From the NCBI GenBank assembly GCA_017506865.1, contig JAFCMP010000068.1:1302001-1366000 (forward strand): 64,000 nucleotides of DNA, read 5' to 3'. The stretch is from Tribonema minus (Eukaryota; Sar; Xanthophyceae; Tribonematales; Tribonemataceae). The translations under genes were made by a program, and so were the position numbers. Below, piece after piece: positions 25,439 through 37,645 of the stretch (within the stretch, counting starts at the first letter, position 1; each line of letters starts with the position of its first letter). Under the pieces are notes generated by a model. That model saw only the letters and a list, made by a program, of their open reading frames with translations. It searched no databases and was not told where the DNA came from.

Positions 25439-26910
25439 TCATGTTGCCTGCTCGCGCTGTGCAGCCATAAGCTGGCAGGCATGCTTGTGGGCCTGCCTCC
25501 AATGCGACTGCTGACATTCCTTGCTGCAGTACGCAACAGCACGGCAATAACCGCACTTCTTTAAGGGGCGTTCTGTTGTGGCGCGAGCATTGCACGCCGA
25601 ACAGCATTTGTGCGGAAATGTCTACCTGTACGTGCGCCTAGTGTTGACTCTGATGCTGTGGCGGCGCCCTCATCCTCGCCGCTGTCGCTGTTGCGAGCGT
25701 CAAACAATGACACCGTCCTGAGCGCTGCAGCAATTGGCTCTGGCAGCGTGCTGCCGGCATTCACTGCAGCATCGGACGGTGCGACCGCCGGCAAACCGTC
25801 TGCCGCCGCTGCGCTCGCAGCATCCGCCACCGCCGCAGCAACAGACTTCTGCATGCCAGCGGCAGTTGCGCTTGCAGCAGTCGCACCCAGTGCGCTGGCC
25901 TCCTCAGCGTCCCCAGTAACATCACTGGCCTCCACCCCCCTGCCGCTGCTGCTGTGCCCAGCAAAGTCGGCAGTAGCAGCCTCGGCGGCCTCTGCACTGA
26001 CAACTAGTACAGCATGGCTGCCACCGTCTAGCCTGTCACCGCCGTTGCCGTCGTCACCGCCGCTGCTGCCTTTCGCCTCGCCATGCTCTGCTGCCAGGCT
26101 GCTGCTGCGCGTTGCCTGCACTCCCGCACGCTGCGCACGCGTCATGACTGCATGCAGCAGCTGCGGCTGCGCCATGTGCCGCACCGCCCACGCATCCATG
26201 TCAGCGCTAGCCACTTCAAGCGCGGCCACCGCAAGCAGAGCACGAACGCGCTGCGTGGCGGCCACGGCACCACCGCAGAGGCGCGCAGCAGCGCATGGCC
26301 GCGCGGCGAGCAGGCAGCACACGTGGACCGAGTGTTCACGGATGACCCAGTAGCGGCGCTGCAGTGCACGCATGGTGACCGCCTGGTGCAACAACACGTA
26401 AGACACCACCCGCCGCTTGGCATGGTGAATATCCACAATGAGCTGTCTCACGCGCGCCTCGGCTTCTCGCAGCTGCTGTGCAAGGCTGGGGCTGATCACC
26501 TCATAGAGCAGCTCTGCCTGCATGCGCCGCTTCTCTAGCTCCTCCAGTTCAATGTGGGCAACACTGAAACGCTTTTCTGTGCGGCCTATCTCTTCATGTC
26601 CAGAGTTGATTCAAAGCTCTAGGTTTGACAGTTGAAGTGAGTCATGTTCGTCGTTGGCCTCAATCGCCGCACATACCGTGGCAGTCATTTTGTAGAAGAC
26701 ATCTCCCTGCGCTGGTGTCACGGGAAACAGGGGGGGGAGAGCTTCCGCATCCCCTGCACGACACAGCAGATGGATACAGGCACATGACGAAATGGCATCA
26801 GCATCACTGCGGGCTGCAACAGCCCAGCTCTGAGCCGGAGCAGGAAATGCGGGAGATGCGCAATGCACCAATAAGTAGACTGACTCATTGCAATGAGTGT
26901 TATCAAGCAC
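25439..26910 (-). pseudogene. MYND zinc-finger protein, block A copy, disrupted
   Basis: Paralogue of the intact gene at 39856-41220. The body (26523 down to about 25610) shares ARPCAAARLCGGA and RVRALLAVAALE with it. The MYND finger is present at 25609-25439 in another frame: CCSAC, then CGYC, YCSKEC, HWRQAHKHAC and a TGA. So a frameshift of one or two bases lies around 25610-25640; read straight through, the body frame ends at a premature TAA at 25561. Upstream, homology to the paralogue N-terminus (MTATVCAAIEAN) is split from the body by an in-frame TGA at 26611-26613. Two independent lesions indicate a decayed gene. Micro-introns hiding both are possible, but no good splice sites were seen. 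Confidence 0.75.
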
Positions 26911-28750
26911 AATGTCATATTATCGTGGTTCAGAGTCTGATTATCAGTACACACCACAGCAGCTGGTGTTCAACAAACAAGTGACACCACTAATGCACCA
27001 GGCCACAGCAAGGGCACTGCCAGCTATCAGCTTGCACATGAATGCAAGAATGGTGGAGCTGCGGAAATTTCTGTCAAGCCAGGTTACTGAGTGTTGCATT
27101 ACAGGTGCTCCAGACCAGCGCGCATTCATGCATCTCTCTCTGTGGTGTACGTGTTGTATATGCTGCTGTAGTTCTTACAATGCAGACAACATTGAATGTT
27201 CTGGGCGCAGACAGCAATCCACCTTACTTGGCTCGTGTCATTTTCTGTGCAGATGCAGATGCTGACAGTGCTGGCGCACTGCGCCTGCCAGTGAGTGCGA
27301 TGGTCGCCGCCACGAACTCACATCATTTTTTATTTATTTAGATGGTACAAAGACGGTACAAGTATGCCAGCCATAGTGTCAACCTCACAATGCAGGTCGG
27401 CAACATCACTCACAAATGACTTTATATAAATGTCTATTGGCCAACATTCGAGTTTCTGTCTAAACAGCTTACTCCAAAGTATATGAGTTGATCAATGCAA
27501 CGCAACCAAGCTGTCTTCACGTCGCGCTGCTGTGCAGCCATACCTGTATGTAACTGGCTTTGATTGTACCCTCGTACACTGCTACAACATACAGCAGGCA
27601 ACAACATTGCGTCCCACCAGAAACGAGTCATGTCGCAACTCGAGTGAGGACCGACAAGTAATCGCACTGTTTTGAATGTAAAATTTGGGTGTACAACCCT
27701 TCACCACAAAGTCCTGGAGGTCACAACTCAGGAACGGCAGCGGGGGTTGCAATTGAAGTGCTTGCTTGGTGCGTCAGGGTTTGGACGAGGCGAAAAATTG
27801 GGTGAGGATGAATGAGGCCTCCGGTTAAGGGTCAAGATCCAATAAGGAGCTGATAAGCAGTTTTGCCATGGCCATTTGAAGCCTTTCGATTGCTGTATGC
27901 CTCTGTGTTGCGAGTAAACTTGCAGTAGTCCACAACATCAGAAAGTTTTGGGCCTCATAAGCTGACTGAATTGCTTGAGGCTGCAAAAGCGTTGCACTTC
28001 TGATGGCAACGAGCTCAAGGTGCCACAGGTGCGGTGCTGTTCCTGGTCATCAAGGACTATTGATTGAACTCAGGCAGGTGAGTAGGTACCATGGACGAGT
28101 GTACTCAATGCAGTCAGCGCTGCTACTATGTCACGTCGGAGTGTGTATCTTTCGACACATGCAGTGATGCGCCCATGCGAATTGCAGTTGACCGTGTCAT
28201 GGGAACAGAGGCATCATATACCGACAAGCTGTTTCTCCAGGATATGATGTTGATGGCTGCACCGGTCTCTTGAGCGCTGCTGCAGCGAACGCACTGCCAT
28301 ACTGGACAAGGTGACATTGCGGCACATGCTCACTGTTCAGACACCGTGTCGTGCATGCTGCCGATTGTTGAGGCAGCAATGTTGTGGTGATGGCATCGTT
28401 ATGCAGCATAGCCCGCGTCAAATGCTGAAGGCTCTGTATAACATACCAACACGTGCCCTCAACGTACCTCTCAAGGGATTCATTCTGAATGGTACAGCTA
28501 AGCTTGAGGGCAGTCAAGCAGCTGCTGCGGAGAGTTCCGCAGCAGCCAAAGAGGGTAGCAGTGGTAGCGGTAGGAGATGTAGTAGTAGTAACAGTTACTG
28601 TAGCTGTAGTTGAGATGGGCTTCGGCGCACGCTGTGTGCGCTGGGCGCTATTCGCTTACGGTATGGTGTCTGTACTGCACATCCTCTGTATGATACAGGG
28701 TGTTTTGCCCTTCAATGCAAAAATAGATAAAAGTACAAAAGACTAAGTCT
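26911..28750. other. Intergenic, nothing recognised
   Basis: Only short frames are present. A run of GTAGTAG-type repeats at about 28555-28615 is low complexity. In block B the matching interval between the two genes is longer (41.2-45.8 kb) and shows little similarity by eye. Confidence 0.5.
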
Positions 28751-31700
28751 TCATGACCTTGTAAGTGCACCAACCTTCAACATGAGCGCAGAGCTGAACA
28801 GCCGTTGAGCAGTGCACTGCCTCACCTGCGGTATGTCGATGGTCCCATGTTGCTTCTTGCTGTTGTCCCATGCGCCCACCGCAGCTTTGACCTCCTCGAC
28901 CAGCTGCAACGTCGCATCTGTGACTTCCGCCGCTGCACCTCCACCGCCCTCCCTGAGGATATCCACGCGCAGCAGCAGTGCACGCTTCGCAGCGCGATCC
29001 GCCTCCCCAAAGCTCTGCTCCAGCAGCGCGCCCTCCCAGCGCGAACGGAGGGCCTCGCAAGCGCCCAACAGGCTGCGCATGGCCGCCGCGCCAAGGTCAT
29101 GCACAATCCGCTCATGAAGGCGATTGACCGCTGCCATGTGTCGCAGTGACCGCGCCCTTGGCTGCTCCGGCGTTTGATCACGCTGAACGCGCATGCCCAG
29201 CGTGTCCTCTAGAATGCTGCCGAGTGTAGTCTCGTAAGCATCCCACAGGCCGGTGGCGACTGCCGTCGAGTCAGCTGCGCCTGCGCTGCTGCACGCCGCA
29301 CCATCGTCAGCCGCCAGGCACACGAAGCTCTGCAGTGAGCTCACTGCGATGAGCACGCATGTAATTTGCCGCAGCCACAGCCACAAGGCCGACTCCACAA
29401 CCGTGACTGCACGGACATCCACAGCCGCGCCCGCACCAGTGGCCTCCAGCCCCGCTGCTGGCACGGGGTTGCGATCATCGCCACCATGGGCCACGCCATC
29501 GTCGCTGCTGCCGCTGCCGCTGCTGCTGCTACTGCCGCTGCCGCCATTGCTGCTGCTGCTGCTGCTGCTGTTATTGATGCTGCTGCTATTGTCACTGCCA
29601 CTGCTGCCGTCATTGCGGGCGCTGCTGCCACTGCTGCTGGCCAGGCGGCGCTGGTGGTAGTGGCTGTCACCAACGGGGATCATCATGCCAAGCTCTGTAT
29701 TGATGCACTGGCGGCACCGCTCCAGCTGTCCAAGCAGGGTCGACAGACTTCTGCCATCATGAAGATGATGAGAGCTGCGCATTGGCTTCCCCAGCGGCGA
29801 CAGCTCAAGGCACATCAGCATGTCCTGTGCTTTTATCAGCGCACTGTCGCCGCGCACGGCATTTGCAGCCTCTGCAGCTGCCGCTCCTGCTGCTGCTGGC
29901 GCTACCGCCACCACTGCCGTGTCCAAATGTTGCCGTTCGTTGCTGATTTCGTGCCTATGTGGCAGTGCTGACGCGGCAAGCTGCATGTACACCTTGGCAT
30001 CCACAATGCAGCGCAGCTTGACATGCAGCTCGCGGAGGCGAAACTGGCGGCACTCCATCAGCTGCGTCAAGTGAATATGATGCACTGCATCTGCTGCTAG
30101 CTGCAGCCCTTTCCCTGTCGCCAGCAGTCCCTGCAGCTCCTGCATCAGCGCCGGGCTCTCCTGCGAGTGCAGCCCGCCCTCGCCGCCATCGTTGAGCTGC
30201 AGCTGTATACCTGCCACCAGCTCCTGTAAGCGCTCACTGATAGGCACGTGGGCTGCTTTGGATTTGTTGAAGTTGTCTTCGCCGTCTTGAAAGTGTGCGT
30301 CGTAGCCGGCACACCATGTGCTAAACACAGTGGCGGGTTGCGCTGGTGGCAGGTGCTGCGTTTGCAGCGACAGCTCGAGCTTTGCTGCCGTCAGCAACCC
30401 TTCGCTACAGGAGCGCAGGAGCGGCTCCCAGGTGCAGATATGCTGCACAAGCTCCCGGTTTGCCGCATCATGTAGGCTCATGATTTGTGCTGCGGACAAA
30501 GGGGCAGTGCAGCCAACCTCCTGCTGGAGCAGATCCAGGCATGCACGTTGGGCATGAACGGCTGTGTTGCTGAGCTCCTGAAATCCGCTCGCCAGAGCAC
30601 TGGCACAGCATATAAGCACTGGCTCAGCGGTGGCCAGCAAAGCGCGTGCAGGTGCTGCTTGCAGCATGCCTTCAACCTCGTTGTGCAAGGCGACAACCGC
30701 CTGCTGCTTCAGCAACAGCAATTTGAGGCACTGCTCAGCAGCAGGGCGCTGCTCTGGGTGCCCGCGCAGGACTGCGCAATGCTCTTTGCAGTGCTCCTCA
30801 ACAGGTTTGTGCAGGCCCAGCAAAGCATCCTCGTACCTGCACCACAGGCGCTCCACAAGCGCGCGTGCCTCGCTCACCGGCTCCGGGATTTTGCCATGGT
30901 GGTCTGTGAGGAACGCCGCGCTCAGAGCGGAGCTGACATATTGAAGCAGCTGCATGATACGCGTCAGCCACCCCCCCACTGTGTCGCTTGCGTGCTTCAG
31001 CTGCTGCCTGTACTCCAGCTGTAGGCTCTCGCTGCTTTCGCCGGCGCGTTGCTGCTGCACTCTGCGCAGCGCCTTGGTCGCCGCGTCGCATGCCGCGCTG
31101 ACCGTAGGTTTGCTGTTGGTGGCTTGCGTCAGCATCTGCTGCACTCCACCAGTGTGCTGATTGTTAAGCCTACCGTCATCAAGCAGATGGGCGCCATATA
31201 AGTGGTTCAAACACCAGTATGTGTCCCGTGATGTAAATAACGGATTGCTCTGTGCTCCGAATGCTCCAATGTTGGCGCCGCTGACTGATGTTTCAGGCCT
31301 GGCATGCCCTTGCAGCCAGTCGACGAGCGCATGCAGGCTGTGAACACCAGCAGCAGTGACAATGAGCCGCCCCTCACTGTCACCAAGACCCAAGTTAACC
31401 AGTGAAGCAGGTGTGCTCATGTCAGGCTCGGGCAATGGATGCAGTTGCGGCGGCGTCATGTCAGACCCTGCCATAAAAAGCTGACCGTAGCATTGCTGGC
31501 ACTCTACCCTGTCAAGCTTCCCGTGCACTACACTGGTTGGGACCTGGATTTCAACAATGCCACGCTCATGCGCGAGAAAATATGCCTCAACAAGCTGCTT
31601 GGGCAGGCGCTGCCAGGCCCACACCCTCCCAGCGGCCTCAACTATCGCAGGGCTCGCCATCAGGGGCTGTAGGTTGTGACACGAATCGTCGGGAATAAAG

Positions 31701-32016
31701 TCGCTGCCGTCGCCACTATGGCGACTGCGGATGATGTTGCCGATGATGGTGCCGGCATTGCGACCTTTTTTGGAAGCTCCCTTTCTCCTGCACGAACGCA
31801 ATACAAAGGCGCAATCAAATATTGAACATTTGCCGTACGCAAACACTGTGATCAACTGCTGTAGCGCAATCATCGTCATCATGCGCACAGACTGCACGAG
31901 GGGTGGCATGACGTGGTGCACGAAGCCGTAGATGCATGCACGTTACAGCATGACGCTGACTGACAAAAGCATGTAGCCAGCGAGCTCACCTGCCCATCTG
32001 ATGCGCATTGTTCGAC
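28751..32016 (-). CDS. Uncharacterised ~1,000-codon protein, block A copy (open)
   Basis: Main exon 31787-28751, preceded by a small exon 32016-31990; joined they encode HQMGR|RKGASKKGR and remain open for about 1,020 codons to a TGA. The same exon structure and phase occur in the block B copy, which supports the splice call; upstream exons are not resolved. Features: basic patch, a C-x2-C pair (VECQQCYGQL), LPKQLVEAYFLAHERG, ALRRVQQQ with a conserved SSESLQLEYRQ, mostly helical middle, a Ser/Gly/Asn run over CTG-type repeats (about 29490-29650), then LRQITCVLIAV, DAYETTLGSILEDTLGM and VNRLHERIVHDL. No domain was recognised. A further - strand frame at 32018-32527 (LIKEIRFAHLDAENRQLHSH) may hold another 5' exon. 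Confidence 0.65.
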
Positions 32017-32574
32017 CTCAAAACCTCAAAAAATACAACACTTCGCCATTGGCTCGCGAAAACAACTTGAAGTAGACGTGAAGAACTTTACGAACTTCGA
32101 GGTGAGGTGTGAAGCTCCATTGCAGTCCTCTGCCACACATATTCTGCTGCGCTGGACCCAGCCAGCTCACCGCATCGTGGTCCGTCTGCAATGCTATCCA
32201 GCAGAGCACCCAGGACAAAATGCAAGGAAGCCGAGCCCTCCTTGGGCTGCTGGCTGCTGGCAATTGTGCTGCAAGCGATGCGCCCTTTGTTGTGCGGCTC
32301 GTAGCACTGCTCTTGCTTGAAGGCCCTGTTCGAGGGCCTTGGAAACCGCCAGGATGTTGTCCAGCGAGGCGAGGCAGACGGTGAGGGAGTTCAGACCAGG
32401 ACCAGTGCCTGGGCGGGAGGGCGATCACGGCGTGGCTGTGCAGTTGGCGATTCTCAGCATCAAGGTGTGCAAATCTTATTTCCTTGATCAGAAATCTTCT
32501 GTGAAAGTGCGCAGCAGAAGAATGCACTTCGCCTTTGAGCAGGAGTTGTGAGTCAAGTATGAATCGCTCTACTC

Positions 32575-33100
32575 CTATACCGTCATGTGCCTATTTAGGC
32601 CGACCGGACCAACATTTGGAGCGTTCCGGGCAGCATCCTAACTATGCCTGGGTGTTTATTTTGGGCATTCCCAATTAGGCCTGGTGGCACATTTTGCGTG
32701 CGACCTTGTTATTGCCCTGGCCCGATTGTGGGCTCGCACGGTCAAGTAAATGAACCGGAACGCCATAGCAGGCAAGCAGATGGCGACTGCCATGCTCACG
32801 AGTGTCCTGATACTGGTGCACAGACTATTTGCAGCCGCACAATGATGGCCTTCCCCCCGTTTACGACACTCGTTTCGCGTTTCGAAATCAACTTCACCGG
32901 TTGAATTTTGTGCCGAAACTGTTGCGAAGACACAACGCGCTCATGGATGGTCATTGTATGCTTATTTGGGGTGTTCCTGATGCTCTGTCCTAAATAGGCC
33001 TGGTGCTTTTTTCGTGTGATCCTAAAGCAGTGTCCGAGTGCTTTATTTGACGATGCTTAATGTTGGTCCGGTCGGCCTAATTAGGCACATGACGGTATAG
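32575..33100. mobile_element. MITE with 42-bp terminal inverted repeats
   Basis: Left end 32575-32616 and right end 33059-33100 are inverted complements with one mismatch over 42 bp, beginning CTATACCGTCATGTGCCTA. The element is 526 bp and has no transposase. Subterminal motifs recur inside, such as TAGGCCTGGTG near both ends. The ends read CTATACC...GGTATAG, so a TA or TATA target duplication may be included. The corresponding part of block B (49-51 kb) has no such element. Confidence 0.88.
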
Positions 33101-34189
33101 GTGAACAGTCATCATGTAGGTTTGAAGTGCACAGCAGGCAGCTTCTGCTGTCAGCATGGCTAAGGTGATCTGCTTTGCATGGTGACTGTGACGCGTACAA
33201 TGATTCTGAGTTCCCTGAAATCAACCATGTCCTTCACCGCCAGTGATGCTGTGCTGTGCATTACATACGTGACGCAGAGGCGCAGAGTGCACTAGTTGAT
33301 GCAAGGTGTTTGGCTGCACGACAGGTAAATCTGTAATTCATGAATGCCTGTTCTCATCGCCAACCAATTCGATGCTCTAGAAGCTGCAGTTTGAAGTCTC
33401 TGCGACCACCTGGTGCAGACGCGGCAGCGCCATACCTATCATAGGCTATGGCCATTTTGTTGCACTGCTGTGCACTCCGTACAAGTCCGATTGTAGAGCC
33501 TTTCGTTCATGTACTTGTACTCCCTGAGTGTTTGGTAGCAACCAGCAGCAGAGGTGCTGGTACAACGAGAACGGAAGTTGGTGCCAACGAATGTACTTAA
33601 AGTACTGAAATTCGTCTCTATGTTCATGTTGCACAGGCAGATACAATGCTTACAACTTGCTCATTGAAAATGCACAGTTCTACATAGCAACCTCTGTGTT
33701 CTGAGCTGGCTTTTGCGGCCAGAATGAACACAGGTCGCCAGGAGCCGTACGCTGGCAACGCTTTGGTAGGTCGATGAGGGAGAAGCAGCTGTACGAGGCT
33801 GCCTGCATTTGAGCACTTCAACTCCTCTAGACTAGAACGCTGCTGCAGCAGCAGGTCTGGAGAGGTGATGGTCGACAAGAAGCGGACAGCTGTGGCTGAC
33901 AAACTAGGGTGCAACAATGAGCCAGCCAATAGCTTAAGCAATCGCTTAAGCAATCATGTATCATTCAAAATCTGCTGTATCATTCCGTGAAATAATATCA
34001 CTTGGTATACAAGGAGAGTCTCGCCATGACGCAAGCTCCGTTTTTCATGTGGCACAGTACTGCATTGGTGCAGTGACCAATGGTGGCAGATCGCCTGTGA
34101 CAGTTGTGCAAGTCCAGCAGGTAATAGCATCGTATGATAGAGAGCAGGCAGGCGTGCGACGCTGCTTACTGAAGTAGCCCACCACGTAT
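33101..34189. other. Intergenic, nothing recognised
   Basis: Short frames only on both strands. It lies between the MITE and the gypsy reverse-transcriptase debris. Confidence 0.45.
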
Positions 34190-34830
34190 TTATGACGTCC
34201 CCCCGTTTCTCAAGACGGCGATGTCCCATCGTCGTGCAGGGTGGCGCTTGCGCTGCTAGCTACTGTCAGCACGCCCGCACAGGCCGTTTTGGAAGCATCC
34301 GTGTACACAAACGGCAACGAGAAATCTGGGTGCATGACCAGCGTGGCTACGCACATGACCTCGTTCAGCCATTGGTACGCGCGTTTTTAGGTGGGATCCC
34401 CCTGCAGGTGCGAGTTCTTGGATTTGGCGAGCCCTACAACCCGCACCGCCAGCTTGCTGAAGTCTTTGATGCAGCGCCTGTAGTAATTGCAGCAGCCCAT
34501 GACGGTCTGCATCAATCTCCTGCCTGGCTTGCCCCTGCTGTCTCGTGGAGGTGCCTTGCCCAGCATTGCCTTCCACCTTGTCAGGATCTGGCCTAGCTCC
34601 GCCCGCGTCAACTATGTGCCTGAATAACTTGACCTCCTCACAGAACAACTGGCACTTGGTGCTTGGCAAGGCTCATGCCGGCAGCATCAATCCTCCCAGT
34701 ACGTTGTCAAGCTGCTTGATGTGCGCCTCGAGTGAGTTGCTGTAGATCAGCACGTTGTCGATCTATACCATTGCATGCACTTTGAACGCCTCGCCTAGCA
34801 CCTGGTGCATATGCCGTGTGAACTAGCAAC
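34190..34830 (-). mobile_element. Ty3/gypsy retroelement debris: RT end and RNase H start
   Basis: On the - strand, in more than one frame: IDNVLIYSNSLEAHIKQLDN (the usual YIDD appears as IDN after a stop), KCQLFCEEVKLFRHIVDAGG, then MGCCNYYRRCIKDFSKLAV and, in another frame, HPDFSLPFVYTDASKTACAG. These are the conserved end of reverse transcriptase and the start of RNase H of Ty3/gypsy Pol. Stops and frameshifts show it is dead. The rest of RNase H and the integrase are absent here but similar domains lie at 50.9-52.9 kb. No LTRs were identified. Confidence 0.85.
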
Positions 34831-35191
34831 TGACAGTCAACAGGTGAGCACCAGCGACGGACTTAGGATGGAGAAATCAATGCGGTTTACTGCACAGTAG
34901 CATGGCTCGTCCTAGCTGGGAGGGGCTGCGGCAGTTGTGTTCATCCGTTTGTGACAGTACCGCAGCAGCACACAAACCCACAGCAGATGCACTGCCAGCG
35001 TGCATCGTGTTACGGCAGCACCTTTACTATTCATCTCCTTTGATACCTTCATTATATGACGTTGCTCCAGGTCGTCTGCTACTCCACTGGCAAGGTCTGA
35101 TTGCAACTGCCACTCCAGGTGTTTTGCGTGCCTCCCTTCAACGCATGTGCTGATACGGTGTCTCATCGCTCCTTCTCCCTCACCAGCAACC

Positions 35192-35569
35192 ATGGCCCTC
35201 ACCAAGCAGACCGCACGCAAGTCCGCCGGCGGCAGCGCGCAGCTCGCAACCAAGGCTGCAGTGCCCGCAAGTTGGCTTCCGCCACAAGCAGCATCAAGAA
35301 GCCCACTGCTACCGCCCTGGCACTGTTGCCCTGCGTGAGATCCGGCGCTGCTAGAAGAGCACCACCGAGCTGCTCATCCGCAAGCGCCCAGGACCTCAGT
35401 CCGACCTGCACTCCCAGGGCTCCGCCATGCTGGCCCTGCAGGAGGCGGCCGAGGCGTACCTCGTGGGCCTCTCTGCGGACACCAACCAATGCAGCATCCG
35501 TTCAAGCGTGTCACCATCATGCCCAAGGACATCCAGCTGGCCAGGTGCATCCGTGGCAAGCGCTGGTAA
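35192..35569 (+). pseudogene. Histone H3 pseudogene
   Basis: Starts MALTKQTARKSAGG and continues in shifting frames through [34 protein letters not shown] and MPKDIQLAR to TAA. The length is 378 bp against 411 bp for a normal H3 gene, with deletions in the N-terminal tail. A CAG-to-TAG change makes a stop in RRYQKS, and at least two frameshifts follow. No intron is visible. It cannot encode a working histone. Confidence 0.92.
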
Positions 35570-36260
35570 GCGCAGGCTGCGACCCCTCCGCCGCTGCTGC
35601 TGCTGTTTTTCGCTTGACATATACCGCCTCTTGTGTCAAGCATGTCATGCGCACATTTTGTTGTGCGCAGTTGTGCGCACGCTTTGCAGTGCGCAGCTCA
35701 CCATTGGTGTATATCTACACCACCCCTCCCGCCTGAAATTTTCCCGTGCTCATACATCACCCCCCCCACACACACCGGGAGGGGACTGGTGCATGGTTCC
35801 ATGTAGTACGCACCTCTACATGTATGCTTACAGGACTGTTGAGACGATGCTGTATGCGCCGCACCTCTTCGGTCTCCATCTCTATGTAAAAAACAGCTGG
35901 GGATACGCGCTGAGCTACTGTCTGAGCATATGTGTGTGTTGGGGTTGCTGAAAATGCACCCTCTGCATGCCCTGATTTGTTTTGCCATTCACCTTTGCTT
36001 GACATGCCATGACTCTGCATGCGGGCGGACCTGGGCGCTTTTATCATTGGGCACCGTTTATAGTATACTTCAAAGTATACTGTATGTGCCATGCAGCTTG
36101 GTTGATTTGGGCAAAGCAGGCTTCATGCAGTACCGAGTTTACTATAGAGCGCGTGTCGCATTACCTTTGTGTATGTATAGTCTTGTGTCGACTCTTGTTC
36201 AGTGTGATGACAAGCTAAAGACGTCCATGCAACAACTGGCTAAACAATGAGGAAACGAAC
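35570..36260. repeat. H3 3' flank, paired with 52996-53640
   Basis: After the H3 stop both copies run through similar DNA for about 650 bp (GCGCAGGCTGCGACCC, then CCATTGGTGTATATCTACAC and more), ending near AACAACTGGCTAAACAATGA in both. It marks the right side of the segmental duplication. Confidence 0.85.
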
Positions 36261-36419
36261 CGTTGGCAAACAATTTCAAGGCAGTGCAGGCTGGACAGAT
36301 GAATGGTTTGACGAAAATACGAAGCTGTGCAACACACTCATTAACTTCTCTTGTAGCATGCAGATGACGCAAAGCGTGCACACGATGCAAATACATCAAA
36401 ACAGATTCAACCAGCTGGT

Positions 36420-37000
36420 CTTGAAACTCCAGCGCCCTCTCGAGGTACGCGGGCCGCCGCGGCCTCCCCATGCGCGCCGTCCAGCCACTTTCTAATGTTC
36501 AATAAATTTTGAAACCTGGGGCTGACTCGAGGGTGTGCGCTTAGCGCCCTTTCAGCATAACTTCAGCTACTTGAAGTTCACCTGATCCTGGAACTGCAGC
36601 GCCCTCTCAACGTGCGCGCTGCCGCGGCCTCTCCTTTGACAACACGAGTGCCACCCAGCCATGACTTGCGGTTTGCGTGAGACTGGACTTGCAGGGGTGA
36701 CTCGAGGTGCGCGGGCGCAAGCCCCTATGTTCAAACTACACAAAGCTCTCCCAGTTGCACCTACTTGAACGTTCACTCGAGCTTGAGAGTCCAGCCGGCA
36801 GCGCGCACAGAGCAAAGGCAGGGTGCGCCGCCGCCGGGCAATTGCCGATGTTGTCGACGACGAGCTCGGACAGGACATCCGTACGCGGAAGGGACGCAGC
36901 ACTAGGAGCTCGCTCGCGCGAGTCCTCCTAATTCGACTGTGCGTGTATATGTGTGTGGGGGGGTGGGGGTTGTGAGCGCTGTGCATGGTCAGGGGTAGGG
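36420..37000 (-). pseudogene. Leucine-rich-repeat exon debris
   Basis: On the - strand: VLSELVVDNIGNCPAAAHPA, HVERALQFQDQVNFK and ERALEFQDQ. The same phrases occur in the LRR locus at 57.7-58.5 kb (NCPAAAHP, LLQFGNQVNFK, YVERALK), and 36640-36800 resembles 57830-57980 at the DNA level. Frames are interrupted, so this looks like a displaced, decayed copy of its repeated exon. Confidence 0.6.
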
Positions 37001-37074
37001 GTTGAGGTCAGATGGTTAGCCTAGTAGGGTTGGTGCTAGGTGGATGGGGCGCAGCACCAGGAACTCGTGCCGCG

Positions 37075-37100
37075 GGGGGGGGGGGGGGGGGAGGGAGGGG
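37075..37100. repeat. Poly-G tract
   Basis: An uninterrupted G run of about 18 followed by GAGGGAGGGG. Potential G-quadruplex; its length is likely unreliable in the assembly. Confidence 0.8.
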
Positions 37101-37645
37101 GGAGATGCTGTGCTTGCTCGGAGTTTGGCTTGAGGTTGACGGGGCGCCGCAGTGGTCACGGGAGTAGCCCCTTGAGTGGAATCTGCCAGTGGCAGCTGCT
37201 GTTCACTCTCAGCATATGCTGAGCGCTGATGTAGCAGCATAAACGAATGAATAGTGTCAGATCATCACACTTGGAGTCTATGCAATTTTTCATACCCTTG
37301 CCCCAAGAGCTTCCAGCTGTTTGGTCTCACTGTTTGGCAAGGTAGAATAGCCACGCCATCTTACAGACGAGCCCAAACATGTCCAGCACTGCACCAAGTA
37401 TAATACTTGCGGGCGCCTGGAGATTTGCTCACAAAATCTGACAGAGTCAGCGGCCTGTCATTCTGGCAGCCACAGTGTCTTTGCTTCTGTTTTGCCATAA
37501 GCTTCTTCTGTAGAACTGTGCATGCAGGATATATCTATAGGTATGATATTGGTCCAAGCAATGAGGGTATGGCGCTCTTGTGCACTTGCGCATGTTGGAG
37601 GGCCTCCATTAATGTGTGCTGTGCAACATCAGGCACAAGAGGGAT

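Noticed and set aside
29253..29971. + strand Ala/Leu-rich frames opposite the Ser run of the block A large gene
   Set aside because: These are complements of the CTG/AGC repeats that encode Ser on the - strand. No support outside the repeat.
31660..31921. Extended N-terminus of the block A large gene starting at 31921
   Set aside because: That start is GTG, and the CAG acceptor at 31788 matches the exon boundary in the block B copy. The upstream part is more likely intron.
34190..34830. Complete or active LTR retrotransposon
   Set aside because: Catalytic motifs are interrupted by stops and shifts, integrase is absent from this copy and no LTR pair was found.
35192..35569. Functional histone H3 variant
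   Set aside because: A stop replaces the Gln of RRYQKS, frameshifts follow and part of the tail is deleted.
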